DNA of 64,000 bases, taken from assembly GCA_036337295.1 (NCBI GenBank), contig JAYZEN010000003.1, positions 62,001 through 126,000 on the forward strand. The letters are read 5' to 3'. This document shows positions 27,442-34,976 of this stretch, one piece after another; positions within the stretch are counted from its first letter, which is position 1; each line of letters opens with the position of its first letter. Below the pieces are notes generated by a model. That model was not told where the DNA came from. It worked only from the letters and a program-made list of their open reading frames with translations, and searched no databases. Source of the DNA: Ketobacter sp036337295 (GTDB lineage Bacteria > Pseudomonadota > Gammaproteobacteria > Pseudomonadales > Ketobacteraceae). A program made the position numbers and the translations under genes.

Positions 27442-27456
27442 CGGCTAGGCTCCGGC

Positions 27457-28332
27457 TTAGTTGGAGACAGAGAAAACAGTCTGCGCCAGTGCGGGATCGT
27501 TATCCCCGCTGGCCAGGTTCAGGCCCAGTTGCGTGAACACCCCATTACACTCCGGATCGGTACCCCCGGACATGCAACCCACCGCACCACCAGTGTCGGT
27601 GCTGACGTTGTTGTCCTGCACCAAGGCGGCATAATCAATGCGAATGTGCTGGGTTTGAAAGTCGAAATTATCCAGTTCGATCTGAGGCCGGTTGGCCTGG
27701 CTGCACTGCACATCGCCGTTGCCGTCCGCGACGCAGCCAGTGGCGCCGATGTGGACGTTCCAGTTGGGGATGTCAAAGCGGATAAACTTGAAGCCGTTGG
27801 TCCAGCCCCAGTTCATGCCGGTGACATTGAACGGGCTGACACTGGCCTGCTCCAGGTGATTGAGGGATTCCGGTATGCCCACCACGAAACGCACACCGGT
27901 ATAAACGTCACCGGAATCCGGTACCGTACCGGTAATGATCCGGTTGGTTTCCGCAGTGCCGGTGCATTCCCCGGTGCCATCTTCAAAGTCGAGTAACACC
28001 ACCCCCTGGGCCTGCCAGGGAGAATCCTCCAGGCTCACCGAAACACTTTTGCCGCCATCGGTCAGCAGCTCGACCTCGTGCACGAACATGCGGAAATCCT
28101 TAACCTGAACCATGCTGCCCGCCGTGCCCACACCAGTGTAATCCGTGTCGCAGGCCAGCACCTGGTCAGCCACCATCGCGGCGAACTCAATACTGACCGG
28201 GGTGGACCCCAGGCTTTTGGGCGCCTCATCCGAGGAGCTGCCACCCCCACCGCCACAGGCCGTCAAACCCAACGCACCCAACACTGCTGTCACACCCAGC
28301 GCCAGCCCATTCTTACGCACAACACCAACCAT
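27457..28332 (-). CDS. mbnP: MbnP-type copper-binding lipoprotein (metallo-mystery pair, four-Cys motif)
   Basis: A 291-residue lipoprotein (lipobox LTAC, Cys26, then a Gly/Ser linker). Family marks are the opening VSIEFAAMVADQVLACD, VQVKDFRMFVHEVELL, GVRFVVGIPESLNHL, GMNWGWTNGFKFIRFD and Cys pairs in GCVADGNGDVQC and GCMSGGTDPEC. MbnP proteins bind copper after their partner MbnH converts a Trp to kynurenine; the Trp residues of NWGWTNG are candidates. ATG 28332 is preferred: the longer frame to 28482 would place 50 residues before the signal peptide. It is first gene of a three-gene operon. Confidence 0.87.
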   Translation of the reverse strand: MVGVVRKNGLALGVTAVLGALGLTACGGGGGSSSDEAPKSLGSTPVSIEFAAMVADQVLACDTDYTGVGTAGSMVQVKDFRMFVHEVELLTDGGKSVSVSLEDSPWQAQGVVLLDFEDGTGECTGTAETNRIITGTVPDSGDVYTGVRFVVGIPESLNHLEQASVSPFNVTGMNWGWTNGFKFIRFDIPNWNVHIGATGCVADGNGDVQCSQANRPQIELDNFDFQTQHIRIDYAALVQDNNVSTDTGGAVGCMSGGTDPECNGVFTQLGLNLASGDNDPALAQTVFSVSN

Positions 28333-28481
28333 TCTTCGCCCCCCGGCACAATGTATATTATTGGTGGCACCTCCCTGTGCCAGACACTCGAGGACATTAT
28401 AAAAAGAGGATGGAGGGTGACGGGATGTGACAAATTGTCGCAGTGGAGTAGAGGGGATCGGATGCAACGTAATGGCGAACA

Positions 28482-28508
28482 AGAAGGGGCCTGACCCAGG
28501 CCCCTTCT
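28482..28508. terminator. GC-rich stem-loop between the DUF6488 gene and mbnP
   Basis: 12-bp perfect arms (AGAAGGGGCCTG / CAGGCCCCTTCT) with a 3-base loop, 17 bases past the minus-strand DUF6488 stop. On the plus strand the stem is followed by TTTCAAGTTT, and on the minus strand by TGTTCGCC. It most likely ends the metal-response operon before mbnP. Confidence 0.65.
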
Positions 28509-28524
28509 TTTCAAGTTTGTTGGA

Positions 28525-28866
28525 TTAAATTTTGCCCTCGTGATTGGCAGAGATTGGATTGCCGAACTCATCCACAAAAACATGCAGCGTTCGCTTGTCT
28601 TCCGCTTTCTCGTTGTCATTGGTGAACACCACAACCCATACCTTGCCGTTACGGGTTTCTCTCTGGGTCACCTGCTGTTTCTTTGAGTTTTTCCATGATT
28701 CAGCCAATTGTTTGGAGTTCACCAGATTGTGTACGGTTTTCTCGGCAATGGCCTCAGCCTGTTCAGCGGTAACCGGATCAAAGGAAGCATGGTTTGCATG
28801 GGCCATCAGTTGTACGGGCATCATGGCCATCAGCGCGATAACGATACATTGGATTAGGTTTTTCAT
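28525..28866 (-). CDS. DUF6488 family small exported protein
   Basis: A 113-residue protein with a signal peptide (MKNLIQCIVIALMAMMPVQLMAHA). The domain contains AEAIAEKTVHNLVNSKQLAESW and VWVVVFTNDNEKAEDKRTLHVFVDEFG, a PepSY-like size and feel. It is recognised as DUF6488; the function is unknown. It is the last gene of a four-gene minus-strand set with the membrane anchor protein, HupE/UreJ and a His-rich small protein, facing a metal-sensing repressor. A periplasmic metal-handling role is inferred from that context only. Confidence 0.75.
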   Translation of the reverse strand: MKNLIQCIVIALMAMMPVQLMAHANHASFDPVTAEQAEAIAEKTVHNLVNSKQLAESWKNSKKQQVTQRETRNGKVWVVVFTNDNEKAEDKRTLHVFVDEFGNPISANHEGKI

Positions 28867-28890
28867 TATAGATCTCCGTTGGGTTGCTTT

Positions 28891-29481
28891 TTATAGTTGA
28901 TACAGTTTTTCGTAATAACCACTCGTGCTCAGCGTAATGGTCACAGGCTCTTTGTTTCTGTTGCGCCAATACCAACCGTGGGTGCCGGTAAACGGTGCCA
29001 CAAACTCACCATGCGCACTGGCTTGACTACGGCCTTTCCAATAGCTGGTAAACGTGTCAACACTACCCGGGGGCTCACCATGCATATCGAAGTTTACCCC
29101 CCCTTCCTTGGCCTCCCAGCTAAACACAAAGCGATCACCCTCCTGCATCATCGCTTTGACTTCTGTGCCTTCATCGGGCTGGAGTGTCAGCGACAGAGTA
29201 TCCGACCGGTATGCCGCAGCACTCTTCCATACCGGCGTCAGTGCCGCACTTGACGTCAGCAGCAGATTGCCACCACTTGCGTCCTGCTCTTCAGCATTGG
29301 CTGCACTTAATGCATTCAGCCCCATGCTGGAGCCCAGGCCGGTTGGATCAATGCCGTATTCTGCCGGCAATACAGCCACAACGAGCACGAGCCCGCCCAC
29401 CAGCAGCGCAATGACAGTCGCCTTAATCAGGCTCGCCGACGTAGGCAGCCCCTCTTTGTTGAAATCACTGATATCGTGCAT
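28891..29481 (-). CDS. Transmembrane anchor protein (single-TM periplasmic domain)
   Basis: A 196-residue protein with an N-terminal cytoplasmic stub, one membrane segment (ATVIALLVGGLVLVVAVLPAEYGI) and a periplasmic domain with FSWEAKEGGVNFDMHGEPPG and FVAPFTGTHGWYWRNRN. Proteins with this text are usually named transmembrane anchor protein and sit next to HupE/UreJ_2 genes, as here (9-base gap). The His/Trp-rich patch could contact a ligand or metal (inference). The function is unknown. Confidence 0.7.
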   Translation of the reverse strand: MHDISDFNKEGLPTSASLIKATVIALLVGGLVLVVAVLPAEYGIDPTGLGSSMGLNALSAANAEEQDASGGNLLLTSSAALTPVWKSAAAYRSDTLSLTLQPDEGTEVKAMMQEGDRFVFSWEAKEGGVNFDMHGEPPGSVDTFTSYWKGRSQASAHGEFVAPFTGTHGWYWRNRNKEPVTITLSTSGYYEKLYQL

Positions 29482-29490
29482 GACGACTCC

Positions 29491-30225
29491 TTAAGAATGA
29501 ATGTAATAGCCGGCGAGCTGGTAACCCACCAGGATAAAGCCCGCTGACATCAACACCACATTACTGGTGAATGCATGCCGGACAAACGAAGTGGATTGGC
29601 GCCAGTAGTTCATCAAAATGAGGATGGCCCCCAACGCCAGCAGCTGGCCGATTTCCACACCAACATTGAACGCCAGGATGTTCGCCACCAACCCGTCTTC
29701 GGACAATTTGAAATCCTGCAGTTTGGTGGCCAGGCCAAAGCCATGAAAGAAACCAAATATAAGCACCGCGGCCTTGGTATTGGGCTGAACCCCAAACCAG
29801 CGTCGAAATGCCCCCAGGTTATCCAGCGCCTTGTAAACCACCGACAAACCGATGATGGCATCAATGATGTAAGGATTCACATGAGTGCCGCTCAATACAC
29901 CATAGAGCAGCGTTACACTGTGCCCTATGGCGAACAGGGTCACATAGATTCCCACATCTTTCATTCGATACAGAAAAAAGATAACACCGAACAAAAACAA
30001 CAGGTGATCGTACCCTGTCACCATATGCTTGGCACCCAGATATATAAAAGGTATCAGCTGTGTTCCAGCACTCTGTTCAAGAAACGCCGCATCGTCTTCG
30101 GCCACCCCATGTGACAGGGCAGAGCTGGAGAACATCAATCCAACGATCAGAAAACCGCACAATAGCAGCAATCGAGTATCCCAGGCGCGAAACCTGGCCC
30201 AACCCGGCGAGAAAAAACTCGTCAT
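29491..30225 (-). CDS. HupE/UreJ family membrane protein
   Basis: A 244-residue polytopic membrane protein of the HupE/UreJ_2 type. An N-terminal signal/TM is followed by FIYLGAKHMVTGYDHLLFLFGVIFF, AIGHSVTLLYGVL, FGFFHGFGLATKL and FNVGVEIGQLLALG. The conserved His residues in the G-x-x-H-x-x-x-G-x-D-H-L and G-H-S segments are the expected metal ligands. Relatives import or handle nickel or cobalt. ATG 30225 has GTGGAG 7 bases upstream; the longer frame to 30300 adds 25 implausible residues. It is placed in an operon facing a CsoR/InrS-type repressor. Confidence 0.85.
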   Translation of the reverse strand: MTSFFSPGWARFRAWDTRLLLLCGFLIVGLMFSSSALSHGVAEDDAAFLEQSAGTQLIPFIYLGAKHMVTGYDHLLFLFGVIFFLYRMKDVGIYVTLFAIGHSVTLLYGVLSGTHVNPYIIDAIIGLSVVYKALDNLGAFRRWFGVQPNTKAAVLIFGFFHGFGLATKLQDFKLSEDGLVANILAFNVGVEIGQLLALGAILILMNYWRQSTSFVRHAFTSNVVLMSAGFILVGYQLAGYYIHS

Positions 30226-30303
30226 TGTAAACTCCACAGAAAAAATGAACGTGTGAACAGCGCCCACGCGAGCGGAAGCCGTTCGGGTCGCGGGGATCAA
30301 GCG

Positions 30304-30783
30304 TTAAACTCTGGGCGGACGATACAGTCTGAAGGGGATGGAATCAGGAGGGTGCTGAGTGAGGTCGCTCACTCTGCCGTTCAAGGGACTACGGAAATCC
30401 TCTTCTGCGAGCAATACCGGTACGGTGTATTCGATGCTGTCCATGACATGAATCAGCTGGTGGGTAGCGCCATCCGCTTCGTCCAGTAATTCGAGACCTG
30501 AATGGTGGTGATGGTCCAGATAGCCCTGGTGGTAGGCATCCACATGCATCGCCGTCGTCTGACTGGCATGCAGGCACTGCTCAATAACCCAGTATCCGCG
30601 GCCACAGGACACCGACAGCAGGCCGAGAATCAACAAACCTACGATCAAGCTCTTACTGGTGCGGACATTCCGATCCACGAACCGATTCAAGAAACAACGA
30701 TCCTCTGTAGTCAGGGCTATCTGGGCAAACCAGGCTATGCGGCATTGCCTTTGGTCATGTGAATGGGCCCCATAATACACCAC
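30304..30783 (-). CDS. His-rich small single-TM protein, CzcI-like
   Basis: Up to 159 residues with one hydrophobic segment (SKSLIVGLLILGLLSV), a His cluster (YLDHHHHSG), an acidic/His stretch and a C-terminal YRPPRV. Small signal-bearing His proteins ending in RPPR-like tails (CzcI and kin) accompany heavy-metal operons, so a periplasmic metal sensor or buffer is plausible. The frame opens at GTG 30783, immediately past the operator-like palindrome. No ATG is available, and a TTG near 30690 with GAGG upstream is an equally good start and would leave a compact signal peptide. First gene of the minus-strand metal operon. Confidence 0.55.
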   Translation of the reverse strand: MVYYGAHSHDQRQCRIAWFAQIALTTEDRCFLNRFVDRNVRTSKSLIVGLLILGLLSVSCGRGYWVIEQCLHASQTTAMHVDAYHQGYLDHHHHSGLELLDEADGATHQLIHVMDSIEYTVPVLLAEEDFRSPLNGRVSDLTQHPPDSIPFRLYRPPRV

Positions 30784-30800
30784 AGAAACAAGATATTGAA

Positions 30801-30821
30801 GTATCCTCCCCCGGGGGATAG
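30801..30821. promoter_or_regulatory. G/C-tract palindrome, candidate operator for the adjacent repressor
   Basis: GTATCCTCCCCCGGGGGATAG holds a perfect 12-bp palindrome TCCCCCGGGGGA flanked by TATC/ATA arms. CsoR/RcnR family repressors bind inverted repeats built on G/C tracts with TA-rich flanks. It sits in the 47 bases between the divergent His-rich gene and the repressor gene, so one site could control both directions. Confidence 0.6.
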
Positions 30822-30830
30822 AATTTGGCC

Positions 30831-31091
30831 ATGTCCACTCATCGAACGCACCCCCAAATCATTGCCCGCCTGAAACGCGCCAACGGGCACTTGTTGAAGA
30901 TCATCTCCATGCTGGAGTCCGAACGCTCCTGCCTGGAGATTGCGCAGCAGCTGCAGGCGGTGGAAAAAGCCATCTCCAGCGCGAAGAAAACCCTGGTTCA
31001 TGACCATATCGATCATTGCCTGGAAGACGCGGTATTAACGCAGGCAGAAGAGGCGATAGAACAGTTCAAGGAAATCACCAAGTACCTCTAA
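30831..31091 (+). CDS. CsoR/RcnR/InrS family metal-sensing repressor (DUF156)
   Basis: An 86-residue all-helical DNA-binding repressor. The metal-ligand fingerprint is Cys34, His59 and Cys63, spaced 25 and 4 residues apart. That is the C-H-C set of CsoR (Cu(I)) and InrS (Ni(II)), whereas RcnR has C-H-H and FrmR lacks the last ligand. N-terminal His4 and His7 could add a fourth ligand as in the nickel sensors. ATG 30831 is used; an upstream in-frame TTG would add two residues. It probably represses itself, the downstream His-tailed DMT transporter and the divergent operon through the palindrome at 30801-30821. Confidence 0.88.
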   Translation: MSTHRTHPQIIARLKRANGHLLKIISMLESERSCLEIAQQLQAVEKAISSAKKTLVHDHIDHCLEDAVLTQAEEAIEQFKEITKYL

Positions 31092-31130
31092 GCCATTTAA
31101 GCCATTATCTAATCCACTGTTACCAAGGAT

Positions 31131-32192
31131 TTGCTTATCAAAACCGGTATTGCATACGCGCTGTTGGCGGCCGCACTGTTTGGCGTCAGCACCCCCCTGG
31201 CCAAAGTGCTGGTTGGGAGCACCCATCCACTCATGCTGGCCGGACTGCTCTACCTGGGTAGTGGCATAGGGCTGGCAATAGTCATGGTTGGGCGCAAATC
31301 GGTGCAATCCGGAGCGGCGGGAAACCCCGAGTCCCTGACGGTCAAAGACCTGCCATGGTTCAGTGGTGCCGTTGTTGCGGGCGGCATAATCGGCCCCGCC
31401 CTGCTCATGTACGGATTGACCAGTACCCCTGGTTCCAGTGCATCACTGCTCCTGAATCTGGAAGGTGTGCTGACCGCTCTGCTGGCCTGGTTTGTGTTTC
31501 GGGAGAATTTTGATCGTCGTATCTTCTGGGGGATGCTGTGCATCGTGGCGGGCAGTCTTTTACTGTCCTGGGAGCAGGTCCCGGAATCTGGTGGTGCTTT
31601 GGGTATCTGCGCCATCGTCGGCGCCTGCCTGTGTTGGGCTTTGGACAACAACCTGACCCGCAAGGTATCCGCCAGTGACCCCTATCAGATCGCCGGCATT
31701 AAAGGGCTGGTGGCGGGCGTGGTCAATATTTCCCTGGGACTGATGGTGGGCGCCCAGCTGCCCTCTGTGGAGACGCTGGCCCCCGCCATGATCGTGGGCT
31801 TTTTGGGTTACGGATTAAGCCTGGTGTTGTTTGTACTGGCTTTACGCCACTTGGGCACTGCGCGCACCGGGGCCTATTTTTCATCCGCCCCTTTTGTAGG
31901 TGCTACACTTTCCCTAATGATTCTTGGGGAGACCCCTGGGCTGCTCTTTCTACTGGGTTTCGCCGCCATGGCCATGGGCTTGTGGCTGCATTTGACGGAG
32001 CAACATGCTCACACCCACACGCATGAGCCGATGACGCACGCTCATTCTCATGTACACGACGAGCATCACAGGCATGCCCATGAATTTGAGTGGGATGGCA
32101 CGGAGCCTCACAGCCATGAGCATCACCACCCTAAGATCACCCATAAGCACCCTCATTTCCCGGACATCCATCACCGGCATGAGCATGCTTGA
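31131..32192 (+). CDS. EamA/DMT family transporter with long His-rich C-terminal tail
   Basis: A ~353-residue inner-membrane protein with ten predicted TM helices in two EamA repeats (GIAYALLAAALFGVSTPLAKV; GACLCWALDNNLTRKVSASDP; ALRHLGTARTGAYFSSAPFV). The last ~70 residues are cytoplasmic and packed with His (HAHTHTHEP, HAHSHVHDEHHRHAHEFEW, HSHEHHHP, HHRHEHA). This layout suggests divalent-metal export, analogous to His-tailed nickel exporters. The frame opens with TTG 31131. AAGGA lies only one base before it, so the true start is uncertain and no ATG is available. It lies 39 bases after the repressor, likely the same operon. Confidence 0.83.
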   Translation: MLIKTGIAYALLAAALFGVSTPLAKVLVGSTHPLMLAGLLYLGSGIGLAIVMVGRKSVQSGAAGNPESLTVKDLPWFSGAVVAGGIIGPALLMYGLTSTPGSSASLLLNLEGVLTALLAWFVFRENFDRRIFWGMLCIVAGSLLLSWEQVPESGGALGICAIVGACLCWALDNNLTRKVSASDPYQIAGIKGLVAGVVNISLGLMVGAQLPSVETLAPAMIVGFLGYGLSLVLFVLALRHLGTARTGAYFSSAPFVGATLSLMILGETPGLLFLLGFAAMAMGLWLHLTEQHAHTHTHEPMTHAHSHVHDEHHRHAHEFEWDGTEPHSHEHHHPKITHKHPHFPDIHHRHEHA

Positions 32193-32221
32193 ACGCGGTT
32201 CTTTAAAGCGGAGCAAAATCC

Positions 32222-32554
32222 ATGCCCCTGATATTCTTTTTATCCTTTTTGCCCCTGGCTCCCATGATGATTGAATCCCTTTACTACGCCCTGTACGGCA
32301 ACGCATTCTGGAGCATGAAATGGGGGAATGAAGTTCGGGTCTGGGGCGCGATTCTGTCGCCACTCTGTTTGATCGCCATGTATTTCGCCATCAAGCACCG
32401 CTTCAAATGGCTGACGCTCTTGCCCCTGTTGATCTTTGCAGCCCTGGTCGCGAGTCCCATCCTGTTTGGTATCGACGGGCAGGCAATGTTTGACGACGCG
32501 GAGCTTAACCTGCTGGGTTTCTGGACAGAACAGTGGCAGGCCTGGGGTAGCTGA
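32222..32554 (+). CDS. Small hypothetical membrane protein
   Basis: A 110-residue protein with three hydrophobic segments (LIFFLSFLPLAPMMIESLYY; VWGAILSPLCLIAMYFAI; LTLLPLLIFAALVASPILFG). No family was recognised. ATG 32222 has GCGGAGC upstream. It follows the His-tailed transporter by 29 bases in the same direction and is probably co-transcribed, which suggests but does not prove a link to metal export. Confidence 0.6.
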   Translation: MPLIFFLSFLPLAPMMIESLYYALYGNAFWSMKWGNEVRVWGAILSPLCLIAMYFAIKHRFKWLTLLPLLIFAALVASPILFGIDGQAMFDDAELNLLGFWTEQWQAWGS

Positions 32555-32567
32555 AGCCCGGGAATTC

Positions 32568-32600
32568 GGGTTGAGCCACACGGCAAATGCGGCTCAACCC
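32568..32600. terminator. Stem-loop between converging genes
   Basis: 10-bp perfect arms (GGGTTGAGCC / GGCTCAACCC) with a 13-base loop. It lies between the plus-strand small membrane protein and the minus-strand hydrolase. There is no strong T run on either side, so termination is likely but not certain. Confidence 0.45.
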
Positions 32601-32632
32601 ATGGGACTGATGCCTTAAAGACAAGAGCCAGC

Positions 32633-34762
32633 TTAAAGGCAGGGGCCGCCCTGCAGCCAACCCTCACCCACCACCGGCGCCCGGCCCTGGGCCAGGTGCT
32701 CCATGAAACAGCCATACTGGTGCTTGGTGGCTTCCAGGTCAAAGGTGACGTGGTGGCCGTTGTGGTCCGGTCGCACATCGTTTTCATAGCGCACAATCAC
32801 TGCGGTGCGGGGTCCCTGGCCTGGCACCTCCACGTTGTTCACCACCGGATAAGGTAACTGCTGCGCGCCACCGATTTCCAGGTGGGGGAAGAGGGTGGTG
32901 TCGTAGGTGTCACCCAGGTCCGGCCCCGCCAGGTCCTCACCCACCGCCAGCATATGGGTACGCTGCACATGTTCGCCGCTGCCACCATCATCGATGCCGG
33001 AGATGGCCAGCACGTGGGGCGCTTCTTTCAACGGATAACGCAGAATAGTGTCCATATGGGGCACCACGTCCGCGCCCCCCATCAACCATTCCATCAGCAT
33101 CAGGAACGGGTGGGCATCATCCAGTTTTTGCCCCGGCAGCAGATTGACCACGCCGGCGGACATGGCCGTACGGAACGTGCCGCTGTTGGTGAACAGCTTG
33201 ATCCAGGTGCCGGCCATGCCGGTGAACAGAATGCCTTCGAACGGGTCCGGGTCCGCCGCCAGTTGCAGACTGGAAGTCCAGTTGCCCATGCTTTGCCCCA
33301 TCAGCATCTGCATGTCCGGATCAACGCGGAACGCAGTGGCACCCGCGGTGTCCGCCTCCGGGCACAGGGCGGGATCAATTTCCAGTTGATTCATGACACG
33401 GCGGAAGTAGGTGCGCTCCCACGCAATCTGGTAGTAATTGTTGTACAGCGCCACCGGGTTGAAGACGTTGTAGCCGAACATGCCGTACCCCAACACCAGC
33501 CCCAGGTGATCCAGAGACGTGTGGCCGGCAAAGCCGGTGCTGGCCCAACCGCGCTGGGCCGCCACCTGCGATGGCCCGGCGCCGCGCTCCAGTACTTTAT
33601 ACGGCACGACGATATCGATGGCAGTGCGCAGGTATTTACCCCGGGTGAACACCTGATCGGCATTGCCACCGGCGCCATGATGATAGAACAACACCGGGAA
33701 CCCGGCCGCCGGCATGGGCTGGTGCTTGGGAATGGTCACCACAAACTTGGCGCTGCGGGTGTATTGCTGGATGGGGAGGCCCTCGTCATCCCATTCCACC
33801 TGACCACCGGTCAACACATAGGGCAGGACACCCCGCTGGAAACCGGGTACGTCAACATAGCCTTCCAGCACACAGTATTCGGGATAGTCTTCCAACAGTT
33901 GCAATGGCGTGGTGGGGGCCAGAGGCATGGAGGCTGCGTATTCCGCTCCCTGCCGAATTTTCACGGTGGGATCACCGGTGGTCCAGACGGTGGCGCCGAT
34001 GACACTGGATGCCGCCATTCCCTGTTGCAGCAGATAATCCCGCAACGGGGCATACACGGTAAGCGCCTCTGAGGATACGGGCACTTCGGCCTGACTCGGG
34101 TCCAGCAAACCCGCCAACTGCGGATTCTGCTGCAGGGCATTGCCCTCCGGCAACGGCACCTGATCGGTAACAATGGCGGCGTAGGTGGTATTGGGGCGCA
34201 GATTGATGCCCAGGGTGGGAATGATCTGCAGCAGGTTCACCGGGCGATAGGAATCGGCTTTTTCCGTCATGGTCACCGTCAGGGGAAAGCGGCGGCCATA
34301 CTCGGCGGAATCCGGGTCCACATCCACCACCTGGATGGGCGAATCCGCCTGGGTATAGTCCAGATCCCATTGCGGCAGGGCCGCCACATCCAGCGCACCG
34401 GTGAACGGAATGTAGATGGGCGATACGGTGTGGAAACCACCGATGTTGATGTGTTTTTTGATGCCGTTGACGTAGGTGTTGGTCAGAATGTGAAAGCGGC
34501 GGGGAAAATCATTGATGTTGATACTGCCATCGGCGTTGCGGCGCAGATCCGTGGGAAAGCCGTTGGTGTAAAAATTCCCCGCCGTGGGGGAGTTGGTGGT
34601 GGCGCTGTCGAGGGCGGCATCTGCACCGGCCACGTTCAGCTTCATTTCCACATTGCTGGAGGTGGTGGACTTACATCCGCTCATGCCCCCCAAAACACTG
34701 CTTCCCAACACAATCAAAACAACCAGCCGCAGCCTGGTTGCAATCCCTGTCTTCAACAACAT
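32633..34762 (-). CDS. Large alpha/beta-hydrolase lipoprotein
   Basis: A 709-residue exported lipoprotein (lipobox GMSGC). The nucleophile elbow GQSMG has Ser491; FPVLFYHHGAGGN before it supplies the oxyanion-hole region, and HPFLMLMEWLMGG and GHHVTFDLEATKHQY are candidates for the acid and His regions. Its length exceeds a simple lipase because of a ~300-residue N-terminal beta-rich part (YIPFTGALDVAALPQWDLDY; LRPNTTYAAIVTD) that looks like an Ig-type module. It resembles large bacterial lipoprotein hydrolases of unknown substrate. The second ATG (34762) has GGGGA at good spacing, and the first (34768) has none. Confidence 0.78.
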   Translation of the reverse strand: MLLKTGIATRLRLVVLIVLGSSVLGGMSGCKSTTSSNVEMKLNVAGADAALDSATTNSPTAGNFYTNGFPTDLRRNADGSININDFPRRFHILTNTYVNGIKKHINIGGFHTVSPIYIPFTGALDVAALPQWDLDYTQADSPIQVVDVDPDSAEYGRRFPLTVTMTEKADSYRPVNLLQIIPTLGINLRPNTTYAAIVTDQVPLPEGNALQQNPQLAGLLDPSQAEVPVSSEALTVYAPLRDYLLQQGMAASSVIGATVWTTGDPTVKIRQGAEYAASMPLAPTTPLQLLEDYPEYCVLEGYVDVPGFQRGVLPYVLTGGQVEWDDEGLPIQQYTRSAKFVVTIPKHQPMPAAGFPVLFYHHGAGGNADQVFTRGKYLRTAIDIVVPYKVLERGAGPSQVAAQRGWASTGFAGHTSLDHLGLVLGYGMFGYNVFNPVALYNNYYQIAWERTYFRRVMNQLEIDPALCPEADTAGATAFRVDPDMQMLMGQSMGNWTSSLQLAADPDPFEGILFTGMAGTWIKLFTNSGTFRTAMSAGVVNLLPGQKLDDAHPFLMLMEWLMGGADVVPHMDTILRYPLKEAPHVLAISGIDDGGSGEHVQRTHMLAVGEDLAGPDLGDTYDTTLFPHLEIGGAQQLPYPVVNNVEVPGQGPRTAVIVRYENDVRPDHNGHHVTFDLEATKHQYGCFMEHLAQGRAPVVGEGWLQGGPCL

Positions 34763-34890
34763 GATCATCCCCGATTTATTATTTTTTGCTTTCTTGTTTG
34801 AGCTTTATTTTTGAATCCACAGACGGTGTCCCGCCATAAGATACTATAGGGATATTGTGTAGTGCAGGGTGAATAATTGTAACTGCTTGT

Positions 34891-34910
34891 CATTGATGAA
34901 ATTATCAATG
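34891..34910. promoter_or_regulatory. Inverted repeat CATTGAT-gaaatt-ATCAATG
   Basis: Perfect 7-bp arms with a 6-base spacer in the 214-base gap between the BVMO stop (minus strand) and the hydrolase start (minus strand). It could be an operator for the hydrolase or a weak AT-rich 3' stem of the BVMO transcript. Nothing decides between them. Confidence 0.35.
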
Positions 34911-34976
34911 GTGATATGTGGCCACAAGACCCGCCACCCGACGGGCCGCACACACGGTGCAGTGATAAATTCAGCC

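Noticed and set aside
28333..28524. Possible methanobactin precursor peptide near the MbnP/MbnH pair
   Set aside because: No short frame with a leader and a Cys-containing core was visible between mbnP and the terminator, and no MbnB/MbnC genes are in the window.
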